NCBI RefSeq assembly: GCF_000166135.1
Contig: NC_014666.1
Location: forward strand, 7,998,001 to 8,062,000
Direction: 5' to 3'
Source of the DNA: Pseudofrankia inefficax
Lineage (GTDB): Bacteria > Actinomycetota > Actinomycetes > Frankiales > Frankiaceae
Length of the DNA: 64,000 nucleotides
Shown here: one piece after another, positions 25,862 through 34,375 of the stretch
Layout: each line of letters starts with the position of its first letter
How positions within the stretch are numbered: the stretch's first letter is position 1
Program-made: the position numbers and the translations under genes
Notes under the pieces: model-generated
What the model saw: only the letters and a program-made list of their open reading frames with translations
Told to the model about the DNA's origin: nothing
The model's database searches: none

Positions 25862-27232
25862 ATGAGGCTGTCCACCGTGCCCCCGGTACCCGCGGATCTC
25901 TCGGGGCTGGATCTGTCGGTTCTCCTGGAGAACTACCGTGCCATCGTCGGCGCGAGGCTGCGGTACATGGACGACAGGATGAGCGACTCCACGTCGTTCC
26001 CCGGCGCTTCTCGGACAGTGTCCGACTGGTGGAGCTCGCTGGACGCGAGCGGATCGGCCGCCGGACTTCGGCGCGGCTTGGACGATGGAATGAAAAGGCT
26101 GGCGCGCCTCCAGCACCTGTACGTTACCCGGCATCCCGCGGCAGCCCCGGCCGCGGCAGCGCTCACCGAGGAGCACCTGAACGTCCTGCGGGAAGCCGTG
26201 GCGTGGATCTCCATGATGGACGAGAACCTGCAGAGCGACTGGAGACACCTGGGCTGGAGAAGCCTCGTGGAAGAGGCGTTCGGCAAGGGCGTCGGCACCA
26301 CCGCCGCCCTCGCGTGCTTTTCGGAGACCGCCGCGACCCTCGAGCGGCTGGTGCTCGAGTCCGAGGTCGGCAAGGTCAACAGCGGGAAGGGGTTCGTACT
26401 CGATCCGGGACTGCCGGACAGCATGGCGGCACTCGCGGTGGGGAGAGGACCAGAGTCGTACATCAAGCTGAGGCCGTTCATGGTGACCGCGGCGACCAGG
26501 GCGCAAGTGGTGGCGGGACTGATCCCCCCGCTGGTGCACGAAGGTACCCACGCCAACGAAGGACGCTATACGGTCGACCTGATCTACCGAAAGCAGGGCC
26601 TGCAGGCCGCGCTGACACCAGATCTTCGCCTCAAGAACGCGGCCAACTACGAGCAGCTCGCGGTCGACTGGCTGAACGCAGGCATCTGGCAGAGGATTGT
26701 CGGCGCCAGCCCCCCGAAGCTGACCCGCACAGAACGAGCAGTCGTCATCATGAGACTGAAGGTCGCTCGCGCGTGGGTGTGTGCGGACAACGTGAAGGTA
26801 TATGAGGTCCGCGATGGGAGGATGCGCTTCAAATACAAGAACTTTCGGGCGGTAGCCGCCCAGTTGATCGGAGCAGAGGCGGCCACGGTCGGCGAGGTCC
26901 TGTCGCAGGTCCTGTTCGAGGAACTAAGTGACGCCGCCGATACTCTGATGAAGATAGTCGGCGACGTCAGGCTCGAAATCACCGACCCTCCCACTGTCAT
27001 GGTGAGCGTGGACGGCCGCGTCCTCGGCTCCATTCCAGATTACATCTCGACGGCCGGTGAAATAGCCTCGATCGCGCTGCGGCTGGTGGTGACGGACCTG
27101 GCCAGGCAGGGATGCGTTGCCTTCCCCGTCGCCCTTCTGCGGTGGGTTGATAAAGTCGTCGACGAAGATCCTTTTATCGCTAGCTTCAGCACCGCCGTCA
27201 CCGATTTCATCAACGGCCTGGCGACGAGCTGA
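25862..27232 (+). CDS. Aspzincin-like zinc metallopeptidase, paralog 2
   Basis: 456 aa from ATG 25862, 79 nt after paralog 1; the longer frame from 25742 runs into the previous gene and was rejected. HEGTH is again at residues 226-230 and TVDLIY places Asp239 exactly as in paralog 1, followed by NAANYEQLAVDW. The opening VPADLSGLDLSVLLENYRAI mirrors paralog 1, and the ends (NDFLAELAAS and TDFINGLATS) also match. The active-site block is the best conserved part, while surface segments differ, consistent with duplication and divergence under selection for activity. No signal peptide or membrane segment. Confidence 0.82.
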   Translation: MRLSTVPPVPADLSGLDLSVLLENYRAIVGARLRYMDDRMSDSTSFPGASRTVSDWWSSLDASGSAAGLRRGLDDGMKRLARLQHLYVTRHPAAAPAAAALTEEHLNVLREAVAWISMMDENLQSDWRHLGWRSLVEEAFGKGVGTTAALACFSETAATLERLVLESEVGKVNSGKGFVLDPGLPDSMAALAVGRGPESYIKLRPFMVTAATRAQVVAGLIPPLVHEGTHANEGRYTVDLIYRKQGLQAALTPDLRLKNAANYEQLAVDWLNAGIWQRIVGASPPKLTRTERAVVIMRLKVARAWVCADNVKVYEVRDGRMRFKYKNFRAVAAQLIGAEAATVGEVLSQVLFEELSDAADTLMKIVGDVRLEITDPPTVMVSVDGRVLGSIPDYISTAGEIASIALRLVVTDLARQGCVAFPVALLRWVDKVVDEDPFIASFSTAVTDFINGLATS

Positions 27233-27431
27233 GTCCGCCGAGGCGCAGACAGATTCCCGGTAGGAACGTCATGGGCGTGGGTGGCTCGACCGGCTGGGCT
27301 CCGCGTCACGACATCGACGTCTCTGCACGGGGTCCTGGTACCGGGGGACCTGCACGGGGAATTGTGACCAGACCACGACGCCGCCGCACTGCGCAGGTAG
27401 GTATCCCATCGCCTTGTGAGCACTTCGATGA

Positions 27432-28088
27432 GTGGCGAGGTCACGGCTATGCTCGTCGACCGACCATCCGTCGGTGTCTGGACCATCCTCGCGAGCACGA
27501 TCGGGACGGTCGCGGTGGTCGGCGCGAAGCGCACCATGGACACACGTGGTGGGGGTCGGTCGGGTCGTCAAGGGCCCTCCCGTACCGCGAGGCCTGAGAA
27601 CCCCTTTGGAATACGATTTGCCGCCGGTTGGTGCCGGGCTGTGGGCGCAGATAAACGACCGGTATATCGTGATCGCCAGGCTCAGCGATCCGGAGAGTGG
27701 GATCCCGTTCTTCCAGATTCGGGTCGTCACGGGCCGTGCAGGATGCTTCGAGCCCGGCGCGAGGGAGGCCTTCGACGGCCGAGACCCGCGGGTTCCCGGG
27801 ACCGAGCACCTCTCCAGCGAGTTGTACCCCACGTCTGCCCCGGACCGGCGGCCGGCGGAGCGCCTGCTGGCGTTCACGGTGGACACCGCCATCGACGGCG
27901 CCCACTTCGGCCGCGTGCCCGCGGCGCCGAACGTTATTGCCGGCCGCCGTGGAGGCTCCCGGGCTGTCTTCACACGAACTGTGACCAAAAGGCCACGGTC
28001 GCCACGGACCCGTGGTGGATTGGTTCGCCCTGGAATTCGAACTGGAACTCGGCGGCTAGGTAGTCGGCGAGGTCGGCGCCGTAGATGA
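27432..28088 (+). CDS. Possible unknown protein, start and extent uncertain
   Basis: A plausible protein-like stretch runs from about 27605 to 27915: LEYDLPPVGAGLWAQINDRY, IVIARLSDPESGIPFFQIRV, then LLAFTVDTAIDGAHFGRVP. A TTG at 27606 or a GTG near 27549 could start it; the full frame begins with GTG 27432. The last ~50 residues become Arg-rich and overlap the convergent SMI1/KNR4 gene, so the true end may be earlier, with a frameshift. It resembles no family I know. It might be a degenerate partner of the preceding peptidases. Confidence 0.35.
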   Translation: MARSRLCSSTDHPSVSGPSSRARSGRSRWSARSAPWTHVVGVGRVVKGPPVPRGLRTPLEYDLPPVGAGLWAQINDRYIVIARLSDPESGIPFFQIRVVTGRAGCFEPGAREAFDGRDPRVPGTEHLSSELYPTSAPDRRPAERLLAFTVDTAIDGAHFGRVPAAPNVIAGRRGGSRAVFTRTVTKRPRSPRTRGGLVRPGIRTGTRRLGSRRGRRRR

Positions 28089-28542
28089 TGATGTCGGTCT
28101 GGTGCATGGAGAGCACCGGGTGCCCAGTGACGGCGCCTGACGGAAGGTACCGATGGCCGTAGACCGGCACCATGACCGGCACCTGGCGGAGACAATCGCG
28201 GGCGACATCGACAGCTCGCGCCATCTCTTTCGGCCGAGGACCCCAAGATTCATCCCAGAAGCCATTGCGCTCAACGTCGAAGAGCGTGCCGTCGACGGGC
28301 CACGCCAGCCGGTCGCGTAGAGAACTCTCAGAGCCGTGGCGCCAGTTCGGCCACGCTTGCCCGACAGGCAGGCCAGCGGTCAGCAAGGTCCGATGCTCGG
28401 GCGCGAACTGGAGGCCGTACCGGGACTCGACCGCGTCGAACTCGGCCGGGCTCAGCCCCGGTTCGAGGCGGGTGGGCAGCCGCGCCAACAGCGCGACGGC
28501 CTCCTCATCGGTGAGCGGATCGTCCGCGGTGATCGGATGCAC
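27970..28542 (-). CDS. SMI1/KNR4 (SUKH) family protein
   Basis: 190 aa. The segment LSPAEFDAVESRYGLQFAPE, HRTLLTAGLPVGQAWPNWR, LAWPVDGTLFDVE, WGPRPKEM, then MVPVYGHRYLPSG and HPVLSMHQTDIIIYGADLAD is the standard layout of actinobacterial SMI1/KNR4 proteins. SUKH-type proteins are frequent immunity proteins in polymorphic toxin systems, though many copies have unknown roles. It is convergent with the metallopeptidase pair and close to it, which makes an immunity or regulatory role worth testing. It has no ribosome-binding site stronger than average. Confidence 0.85.
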   Translation of the reverse strand: MHPITADDPLTDEEAVALLARLPTRLEPGLSPAEFDAVESRYGLQFAPEHRTLLTAGLPVGQAWPNWRHGSESSLRDRLAWPVDGTLFDVERNGFWDESWGPRPKEMARAVDVARDCLRQVPVMVPVYGHRYLPSGAVTGHPVLSMHQTDIIIYGADLADYLAAEFQFEFQGEPIHHGSVATVAFWSQFV

Positions 28543-29048
28543 CGCACGACCGTAGCCAGGGTCCCGCTCTCGCGCTGCCGGGCCGCGACCCGAGGGCCTC
28601 GTCCGGCATGACAGCCAACCTGCAAGGCAAGCCCACCGACGACGGTCCGCTGCGCACCGGCTCGGGTTGGTCGCATCAACCTGCCGCTACGCCCATCCGC
28701 GTCCCGAGCTTGCTCGCGCTGACAGCCAACGATCGCGGTGGTCCTCTCGACGGCCATGTCGGTCCTCTCGTCGCTGAAGCGCGGCTTGACACTGGCCGAG
28801 TGTGGCGCGCACCATCCCATTAATCAAACGATTGATTTGGGACACCGGCACGATCGGTCCAGTGCTGGGCTTGGCATGGACGTGATCGGCGCGGTGCCGC
28901 CCGCTGCCTCCGAGGCGCGGCGCCGGCCCCGCCGTAGCGCGGCGGTCCGGACCTGCCCCCGCCTGTCCGCGGTCTGCGCCGCGCCGCACGGCCCCCCGCA
29001 CAGCACCTTCGACCCGCTGACTCGCCCCCGCGTGAGGAGAACGGACTG
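28543..29048. other. Non-coding region upstream of the dioxygenase operon
   Basis: 506 bases with no supportable gene; the antisense frame at 28452-28820 has shadow composition. Its main content is the promoter/operator described at 28786-28837, and GAGGAGAAC just before the ATG at 29049. Confidence 0.5.
28786..28837 (+). promoter_or_regulatory. Promoter with AATCA-N6-TGATT operator
   Basis: TTGACA at 28786-28791 is followed, 18 bases later, by CACCAT, and then by the dyad AATCAAACGATTGATT at 28822-28837. A repressor bound just after the -10 would block the dioxygenase operon. A related dyad lies at 32900-32918 beside the TetR gene at 31995. Confidence 0.6.
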
Positions 29049-30455
29049 ATGACGATCGAGGCGACACGACCGACCCTGCCGGGCGACTGGCTGGACGATG
29101 CCGAGCTCGGCCTGTCCGGCCTGGACTGCGAGGCGGGCGAGCTCTCCTGGAAGATCACGACCGAGCGGTACACGTCGCCCCAGATCGCCGCCCGCGAGCG
29201 GGACCTGATCTGGATGAGGACCTGGCAGGTCGTCGGCCGGGTGGACGAACTGGCGAAGGCCGGCGACTGGAAGACCTACCAGCTCTTCGACCAGTCGTTC
29301 ATCATCGTGCGCGGCCGCGACGACGTCATCCGCGGCTTCGTGAACGCCTGCCGCCACCGCGGCAACCTGCTCTGCGCGCAGCGCAAAGGCAACTCACGAC
29401 AGTTCCTCTGCCAGTACCACCTGTGGTCCTACGACCTGCGGGGCGACTGCCGGGGCATCCTGCGCGAAAGCCGCGCCGGCGTCGACAGAAACGACGTCTC
29501 GCTACTGCCAGTGCCGGTGGACACGTTCGGCGGGTTCATCTTCCTCAACCCGGACCCGGACGCGAAACCCCTGGCCGAATACCTCGGCCCCGAGGTAGTG
29601 GAACTGCTCCAGCCGTACCGGATGGAGCAGTTCGTGACGGTGATGGACGTCGAGGAGGCGCTGGAGTGCAACTGGAAGGTCGTCATGGACGCCTTCCAGG
29701 AGGGCTACCACCTCTGGGGCGTGCATCCGCAGCTGCTGAACGTGATCTACCCGGACCCCGAGAAGGGCCGCTACTGGTTCCTCGGTGACCACGGTGTGGC
29801 CACTACGCCGTTCGACGTGCCCAGGCCCGCTTCCGGCCCCGACGGCGCACAGGGCGAGACCTTCGGCCCGGAGGAGCAGGTCGCCGGAATCCGCAAGCTT
29901 CCCGACACCTTCCCCGCGGTCCCGTTGATGCTGCCGCGCTTCGAGGAACTCGTCGCCGAGTACCGCGGCGACGACGGCGTATTGGTCTTCCCGGACGGCG
30001 TCACGGCGCGCACGCTGCTGCAGCGGGCGACCCGCGACACCCTGACCGGCATGGGGCTGGACGTCGGCGAGCTGACGGACAACCAGATGACCGACAACCA
30101 GGGCTGGGTACTGTTCCCGAACTTCTTCATGACCGTCCGTGCCGGCGAGTGCCACATCGTCATGCCCACCCCGCACTCCTCCGGTGACCCGAACAAGTGC
30201 GTCTGGCATGTCGCCAGCTACATGTACCTGTCCGATGACCTGGCCGCACTGGCGAAAGCGGAGCCGGTCGTCGTCGAGGAGCCGGGCAGCTACACCTACT
30301 TCGAGGCGCTGCAGCAGGACTACGAGCAGATGCAGCGCCAGCAGGCCGGCCTGCGCAACAACAGGCTGACCCACGAGACGATCACCCGCGAGGAGATGGT
30401 GGTCGCGAGGTTCCACCACGTCCTCGACCGGTACCTGACCGGCGCCGAATCCTGA
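29049..30455 (+). CDS. Rieske aromatic-ring-hydroxylating dioxygenase, alpha subunit
   Basis: 468 aa with GAGGAGAAC upstream. The Rieske [2Fe-2S] ligands are Cys101, His103, Cys121 and His124 (CRHRGNLLC...CQYHLW). The catalytic domain has the mononuclear iron site around DAFQEGYHLWGVHPQ, with His221 and His226. It is similar in size to large subunits of dioxygenases and of Rieske O-demethylases. No small (beta) subunit of the classical type or ferredoxin reductase is adjacent, though the next gene has the NTF2-like fold used by beta subunits. The substrate is unknown; it needs a reductase encoded elsewhere. Confidence 0.92.
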   Translation: MTIEATRPTLPGDWLDDAELGLSGLDCEAGELSWKITTERYTSPQIAARERDLIWMRTWQVVGRVDELAKAGDWKTYQLFDQSFIIVRGRDDVIRGFVNACRHRGNLLCAQRKGNSRQFLCQYHLWSYDLRGDCRGILRESRAGVDRNDVSLLPVPVDTFGGFIFLNPDPDAKPLAEYLGPEVVELLQPYRMEQFVTVMDVEEALECNWKVVMDAFQEGYHLWGVHPQLLNVIYPDPEKGRYWFLGDHGVATTPFDVPRPASGPDGAQGETFGPEEQVAGIRKLPDTFPAVPLMLPRFEELVAEYRGDDGVLVFPDGVTARTLLQRATRDTLTGMGLDVGELTDNQMTDNQGWVLFPNFFMTVRAGECHIVMPTPHSSGDPNKCVWHVASYMYLSDDLAALAKAEPVVVEEPGSYTYFEALQQDYEQMQRQQAGLRNNRLTHETITREEMVVARFHHVLDRYLTGAES

Positions 30456-30544
30456 CGTCTCTCGACGGGACGAGCCAGGCGCGGGTCCCCACCATCCGAA
30501 AAGACATCGTGACGAATCCCCACCCGCACCCCCGGAGCAGGGTT

Positions 30545-31021
30545 ATGGCGCCAGCATTACGCGATCTCGATGAGGTCATCGACGACTACACGGGTCTCGC
30601 TCGGGTCGTCCTGGACTACACGCAGCTCATGAAGAAGATCGTCGACGGTGGCAAGGATCCCGGGTTCTCGGAGAAGAACTGGGCGCCGGTCGCCGAGCTG
30701 GTCGCGGTCGACTCCTTCGAGCGGATCGGCCCGTTCAAGGAGGTCATGAACTGGCCGGAGTACGCCGCCTTCCTCACTCAGTGGGCGCGTTCCTCCGAGT
30801 GGGAGTGCTCGTTCCGGCGAGTCACGGAAGTCGGCGATCTGGTTCTGCTGGAGCTCGAGGAACGCAGCACGGTAGGTAGCTTCAGCAGCGCCGTGAACTC
30901 CGCGACGACCTACCAGTTCGACGCGGCCGGCAAGGTCGTCCATCTCGCGGTGTACCTGCAGATGCAGCTACCCGACCCCGAGACGCTCAAAAGCTACGAG
31001 GGCATCCAGATAACCGAATGA
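30545..31021 (+). CDS. SnoaL/NTF2-like protein
   Basis: 158 aa from ATG 30545, preceded by GGAGCAGGG; a GTG at 30509 would add 12 residues. It has the cone-shaped NTF2 pattern: an N-terminal helix, LVLLELEERSTV, and a C-terminal strand TYQFDAAGKVVHLAVYLQMQ. It follows the dioxygenase by about 90 nt and could be a beta-like partner or an isomerase/hydratase of the pathway. Its stop overlaps the ATG of the next small frame. Confidence 0.75.
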   Translation: MAPALRDLDEVIDDYTGLARVVLDYTQLMKKIVDGGKDPGFSEKNWAPVAELVAVDSFERIGPFKEVMNWPEYAAFLTQWARSSEWECSFRRVTEVGDLVLLELEERSTVGSFSSAVNSATTYQFDAAGKVVHLAVYLQMQLPDPETLKSYEGIQITE

Positions 31022-31203
31022 AACAGGTCCCCGGGCGTCGCGGCCAACGGGCCGCGACGCCTGATCTCGCCCGCGCCGAGACCGTCGTGAGCCAGACCCT
31101 GCTCTTCGCGCGCACCTCGCGCTTCTGGATCGACGAGGACAGGCACGGCCCGGCGGGTGCCAGGAGGTTCCGTTACCTGCCGACCTTCATGCTCCGGGGA
31201 TGA
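31018..31203 (+). CDS. Small protein of 61 aa, probably frameshifted
   Basis: ATG 31018 overlaps the SnoaL stop, and the protein ends FRYLPTFMLRG. Directly after the stop, the +2 frame reads MTRLHIAYDE and stops at 31230, so a longer product ending LRGMTRLHIAYDE would result from a one- or two-base shift. This suggests a sequence error or a young pseudogene. I do not recognise the family. The operon position makes it a likely pathway accessory gene. Confidence 0.45.
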   Translation: MKQVPGRRGQRAATPDLARAETVVSQTLLFARTSRFWIDEDRHGPAGARRFRYLPTFMLRG

Positions 31204-31315
31204 CTCGCCTGCACATCGCCTACGACGAGTGATTCGCCCGCGTCCATTCGGACCGGGACCACGGCATGGAAGTCGCCCTGGTCCACGTGATAGTCCCCCT
31301 GAAGGGAGCGCCCGT

Positions 31316-31888
31316 ATGGCGCGTGTCAACCCGCTGCCGCCGGGCCAGTTCCCGCCCGAGATGCACGCCGCGCTCGCGGCCATGGTCCCCCCGAATCCGC
31401 GTCATGACATGCCGGCCGCGGACGGACAGCCCAGGCCGATGGGCATGCTGGGCACCTTCGCGCACCATCCGGAGCTCGCGCGGGCCTTCTTCACGTTCAA
31501 CGGCCAGGTCCTGCTCGCGACCACGCTGACACCCCGGCAACGCGAGATCCTCGTGCTGCGCGTCGCCGCGCGTCGTTCCTGCGGCTACCTGTGGGCGGAG
31601 CACATCCATCTCGCCGCCGCCGCCGGCCTCACGGCCGAGGATGCCGCCCAGATCTCCACCGGCCCGGCCGTTTCGTACTTCGGGCACCTGGACGCTGCCC
31701 TCCTGACCGCCGTCGATGAGGTCCTCACCGCCGGAACGGTGACCGACGAAACCTGGTCGGTCCTCAGCGCGGCATTCGACGTGAAACAGCTGCTCGACGT
31801 CATCTTCACGATCGGCGCCTACGAGACCGTCGCGTCCATGCTGCGCAGCTTCGGGATCGAGCCCGACGACCCGATCTCGCCGGGGTGA
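31316..31888 (+). CDS. Carboxymuconolactone decarboxylase/AhpD-like protein
   Basis: 190 aa from ATG 31316 with GGGAG nine bases upstream. The core TLTPRQREILVLRVAARRSC, then GYLWAEHIHLAAAAGLT, carries the CMD-family helix with a Glu-His pair. Only one of the two AhpD active-site cysteines is present (RRSCGYLW), so a peroxidase-partner role is less likely than a lyase or decarboxylase-type role. CMD proteins are common in aromatic-degradation clusters, which fits the adjacent dioxygenase. Confidence 0.85.
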   Translation: MARVNPLPPGQFPPEMHAALAAMVPPNPRHDMPAADGQPRPMGMLGTFAHHPELARAFFTFNGQVLLATTLTPRQREILVLRVAARRSCGYLWAEHIHLAAAAGLTAEDAAQISTGPAVSYFGHLDAALLTAVDEVLTAGTVTDETWSVLSAAFDVKQLLDVIFTIGAYETVASMLRSFGIEPDDPISPG

Positions 31889-31994
31889 GCGCCGCCTCGC
31901 GGCACGACGGCGGCAACCCCGTACAGGGACAGGGTGAGACACCGGACGACTGATCGCGCGTGTGACACTCGGGTGACACGACAGCGAGGAGACC

Positions 31995-32690
31995 GTGGTG
32001 AGCACCCCGCCACTGCTGGGAAGGCCGGTCGGCGCCCGCGGTGACCAGACCCGGCAGCGCCTCATCGACGCGACCCTCCGCTGTGTCGCCGAGGTCGGCT
32101 ACGCGCGCGCCACCATCCGCCAGATCGCCAGGACCGCGGGCATGACCAGCGGCAGCCTTTACCACTACTTCCCCAACAAGGGAGAACTGGTCAAGGAGAC
32201 CTTCCGCGAGATCGCCCAGCAGACCGTCCCGCGGTTCACGGCGGCCGTGGCCGCCGCCGACGGCGTCCTCGACAAGCTCATGGCCGTGCTCGACGAAGCC
32301 GACCAGATGGTCCACGACAGTCCGTACGCGGTGCCCTTCGACCGCGCGATCCGCGTCGAAAGCGCCGCAGACCTCAACCTGGCGCAGAACAGCGACACCA
32401 TCGTCGCGTCCATCCACAGCGTCGTGACCGGCATCCTGCGCGACGCCGACGAGCAGCACGTACTGGCCGACGGCATCGACCTCCAGGCCGCCACCAATGT
32501 CATCGGCGTACTGCTCATGGGCCTCTACGAACAAGCACTGACGGCACCCACCGCCGAGTACCACAGCACGATCCAGGCGCTGAAGCTGATGATCCAGGGA
32601 AAGTTCTGGGCCACGCCCGGCCACCAGACCGCTGACGGCGCGGACCTCGCGCCATCGAGCCGCGCACGGGCACAGTCACCTCCGTTGTAA
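31995..32690 (+). CDS. TetR-family transcriptional regulator
   Basis: 231 aa starting at GTG 31995 (or 31998), with GCGAGGAG just upstream. The N-terminal helix-turn-helix reads ATIRQIARTAGMTSGSLYHY followed by FPNKGELV, the textbook TetR domain. The C-terminal ligand domain is about 150 residues. It sits between two catabolic units whose promoters both hold AATCA...TGATT dyads (28822 and 32902), so it is the most likely repressor of both. The signal is unknown, presumably a pathway substrate. Confidence 0.92.
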   Translation: MVSTPPLLGRPVGARGDQTRQRLIDATLRCVAEVGYARATIRQIARTAGMTSGSLYHYFPNKGELVKETFREIAQQTVPRFTAAVAAADGVLDKLMAVLDEADQMVHDSPYAVPFDRAIRVESAADLNLAQNSDTIVASIHSVVTGILRDADEQHVLADGIDLQAATNVIGVLLMGLYEQALTAPTAEYHSTIQALKLMIQGKFWATPGHQTADGADLAPSSRARAQSPPL

Positions 32691-32899
32691 GCCCGGCCGA
32701 CGCGGAACAATCGTCGCGGCGACGAGACCAACCGAAGCCCGGCGGGGCCTGCGTCGCGACGCTCTGGTCCGACGGCCGACCCGCGCGTCCTTGCGAGTCG
32801 ACACGTGCCGCCGTCCGCACAGGGAGCCTGAGCGCACGAGGCCACCCCCGCCGACGGCAGCGACCAGGCGGGGTTGGTTGCGTCAGCGCCGCCCATCTG

Positions 32900-32918
32900 T
32901 TAATCATCTGATGATTAA
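32900..32918. promoter_or_regulatory. Perfect palindrome, probable TetR operator
   Basis: TTAATCATCTGATGATTAA has 8-bp perfect arms around a 3-base centre. It lies between the TetR gene and the SDR gene. Its half-site AATCA...TGATT is shared with 28822-28837, with one base less spacing. Confidence 0.65.
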
Positions 32919-32989
32919 TTCCGACGGCGCGGCGACGCGGAGGACGGACGAGCACACACCCGAGGGACACCCTGAGAAGGAAGGCCGCC

Positions 32990-33157
32990 ATGAATCGGGG
33001 CGAGAAGATCGCCTTACACCAGCAGGTGGCGGCCCGCCGCCGGACGGCTACCTCCAGCAGGGCGACATGGACGTGCGAGTTACCACCGGCGGAGGTTCGC
33101 AACCGCAGCCAGTGGCGACGGCCGTCCGTTCAAACCCTCCATGACAAAAGGAGCTGA
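32990..33157 (+). CDS. Small ORF of 55 aa upstream of the SDR gene
   Basis: ATG 32990 has a strong GAAGGAAGG ribosome-binding site, and its TGA (33155-33157) is five bases before the SDR ATG. The product MNRGEKIALHQQVAARRR... is basic and of no known family. A second frame here (from 33067) reads MDVRVTTGGG and also stops just before the SDR. It may be a leader peptide or a remnant of a lost gene; weakly supported. Confidence 0.3.
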   Translation: MNRGEKIALHQQVAARRRTATSSRATWTCELPPAEVRNRSQWRRPSVQTLHDKRS

Positions 33158-33161
33158 GGCC

Positions 33162-33908
33162 ATGACGGGACGGTTTAAAGGCAAGGTAGCGCTCATCACC
33201 GGCGCCGGCTCGGGCATAGGCCGGTCGATCACCGTCCGGCTGGCTTTCGAAGGCGCCGCCGTGCTGGCCGCGGACATCAACGAGGACGGCCTGGTCGAGA
33301 CGAAGCGCCTCGCTCAGGGGGCGGTCAGCGTCCGCCCGGTCGACGTCGCCGACCCGGAGGCATGCGCGACCGCGGTGGCGGCGGCGGTCGCCGAGTTCGG
33401 CCGGCTCGACGTGCTCGGCAATGTCGCGGGTATCTACACCCCGGCGCACACCACCGAGACTTCTGTCGACCTTTACCGGCGGACCCTGGCGGTCAATCTC
33501 GACGGCCCGTTCTTCCTCTGCAGGGCCGCGATCCCGCACCTGCTCGCGTCGGGCGGCACCATCATCAACATCGCGTCGAACGCGGGCATCCAGGGTGTGC
33601 CGTACTCGGCGGCCTACGCGGCCAGCAAGGGCGGGATCATTGCGCTCACGCGGTCGCTGGCGGTCGAGTTCATCAAGACGCCGATGCGGGTCAACTGCAT
33701 CGCGCCTGCCGGAACGTTAACGAACATCGCGAAGAGCGTGACATTCCCACAGGACCGCGACGCTGATCTCTCCCGCCGCATGGCCGGCTACCGCGGCGTC
33801 GCCATGCCGGACGAGATCGGGGCCCTGTTCGCCTTCCTCGCCTCCGGAGAGGCGAAGTCAATCACCGGAGCCGTCTACGCCGTGGACAACGGCCTGACCA
33901 TCAGTTGA
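33162..33908 (+). CDS. Short-chain dehydrogenase/reductase
   Basis: 248 aa from ATG 33162, with AAGGAG upstream (ATG 33141 is an alternative). Classical SDR motifs: TGAGSGIG, a coenzyme-selecting Asp in VLAADIN (NAD preference), NVAG, the Ser of NIASNAG, YAASK for the catalytic Tyr/Lys, and AVDNGLTIS near the end. It is 35 nt before a SnoaL-like gene, forming a two-gene unit. It probably oxidises an alcohol or dihydrodiol intermediate produced by the dioxygenase; this is inference. Confidence 0.92.
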   Translation: MTGRFKGKVALITGAGSGIGRSITVRLAFEGAAVLAADINEDGLVETKRLAQGAVSVRPVDVADPEACATAVAAAVAEFGRLDVLGNVAGIYTPAHTTETSVDLYRRTLAVNLDGPFFLCRAAIPHLLASGGTIINIASNAGIQGVPYSAAYAASKGGIIALTRSLAVEFIKTPMRVNCIAPAGTLTNIAKSVTFPQDRDADLSRRMAGYRGVAMPDEIGALFAFLASGEAKSITGAVYAVDNGLTIS

Positions 33909-33943
33909 CCCGGCCCACCCGCCGCCCGAGGAAGAGGAAACCC

Positions 33944-34375
33944 ATGGACCTGCAAACGCTCTCGGACAAGCTGGAGATCCAGGAGCAGCTGGCGCGCTAC
34001 GCCCGCGGGGTGGACACGAACGACTTCGAGCTGTGGAAGTCGGTCTTCACCCCCGACGCCCTCATCGACTACACCTCGACGTCGAGCACGCTGCCCGTCT
34101 CCACACGTGACGACATGGCGACCTACCTGGAGCAAGGTCTCGGCAAGATGCCGATGAAAATCCATTACATCACGAACATCGAGATCACTCTTGACGGCGA
34201 CACAGCCAAGGTGATCGCCCAGTTCTTCAACCCGATGCAAGTGCCCGGGATGGCCGAACAGAGCTCCTGCGGTGGCTACTACTACCACGACTTCGTGCGC
34301 ACCCCGAACGGCTGGAAGAGCAAGAATCTCGTGGAGAAGCTCGTCTGGTTCATCAACCGGCCCGCGGCGGCCTGA
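33944..34375 (+). CDS. SnoaL/NTF2-like protein
   Basis: 143 aa from ATG 33944 with GAGGAA upstream. The opening LQTLSDKLEIQEQLARYARG and VDTNDFELWKSVFTPDALID is the standard start of SnoaL-like_4 proteins (dioxygenase beta-subunit-like or dehydratase fold), and GGYYYHDFVRTPNGWKSKNL ends it. It belongs to the SDR transcription unit. It could act as a dehydratase/isomerase; catalytic residues cannot be assigned with confidence. Confidence 0.85.
   Translation: MDLQTLSDKLEIQEQLARYARGVDTNDFELWKSVFTPDALIDYTSTSSTLPVSTRDDMATYLEQGLGKMPMKIHYITNIEITLDGDTAKVIAQFFNPMQVPGMAEQSSCGGYYYHDFVRTPNGWKSKNLVEKLVWFINRPAAA

Noticed and set aside
28452-28820. 122-aa minus-strand frame upstream of the dioxygenase
   Set aside because: It overlaps the promoter/operator and the SMI1/KNR4 start, and has no family resemblance.
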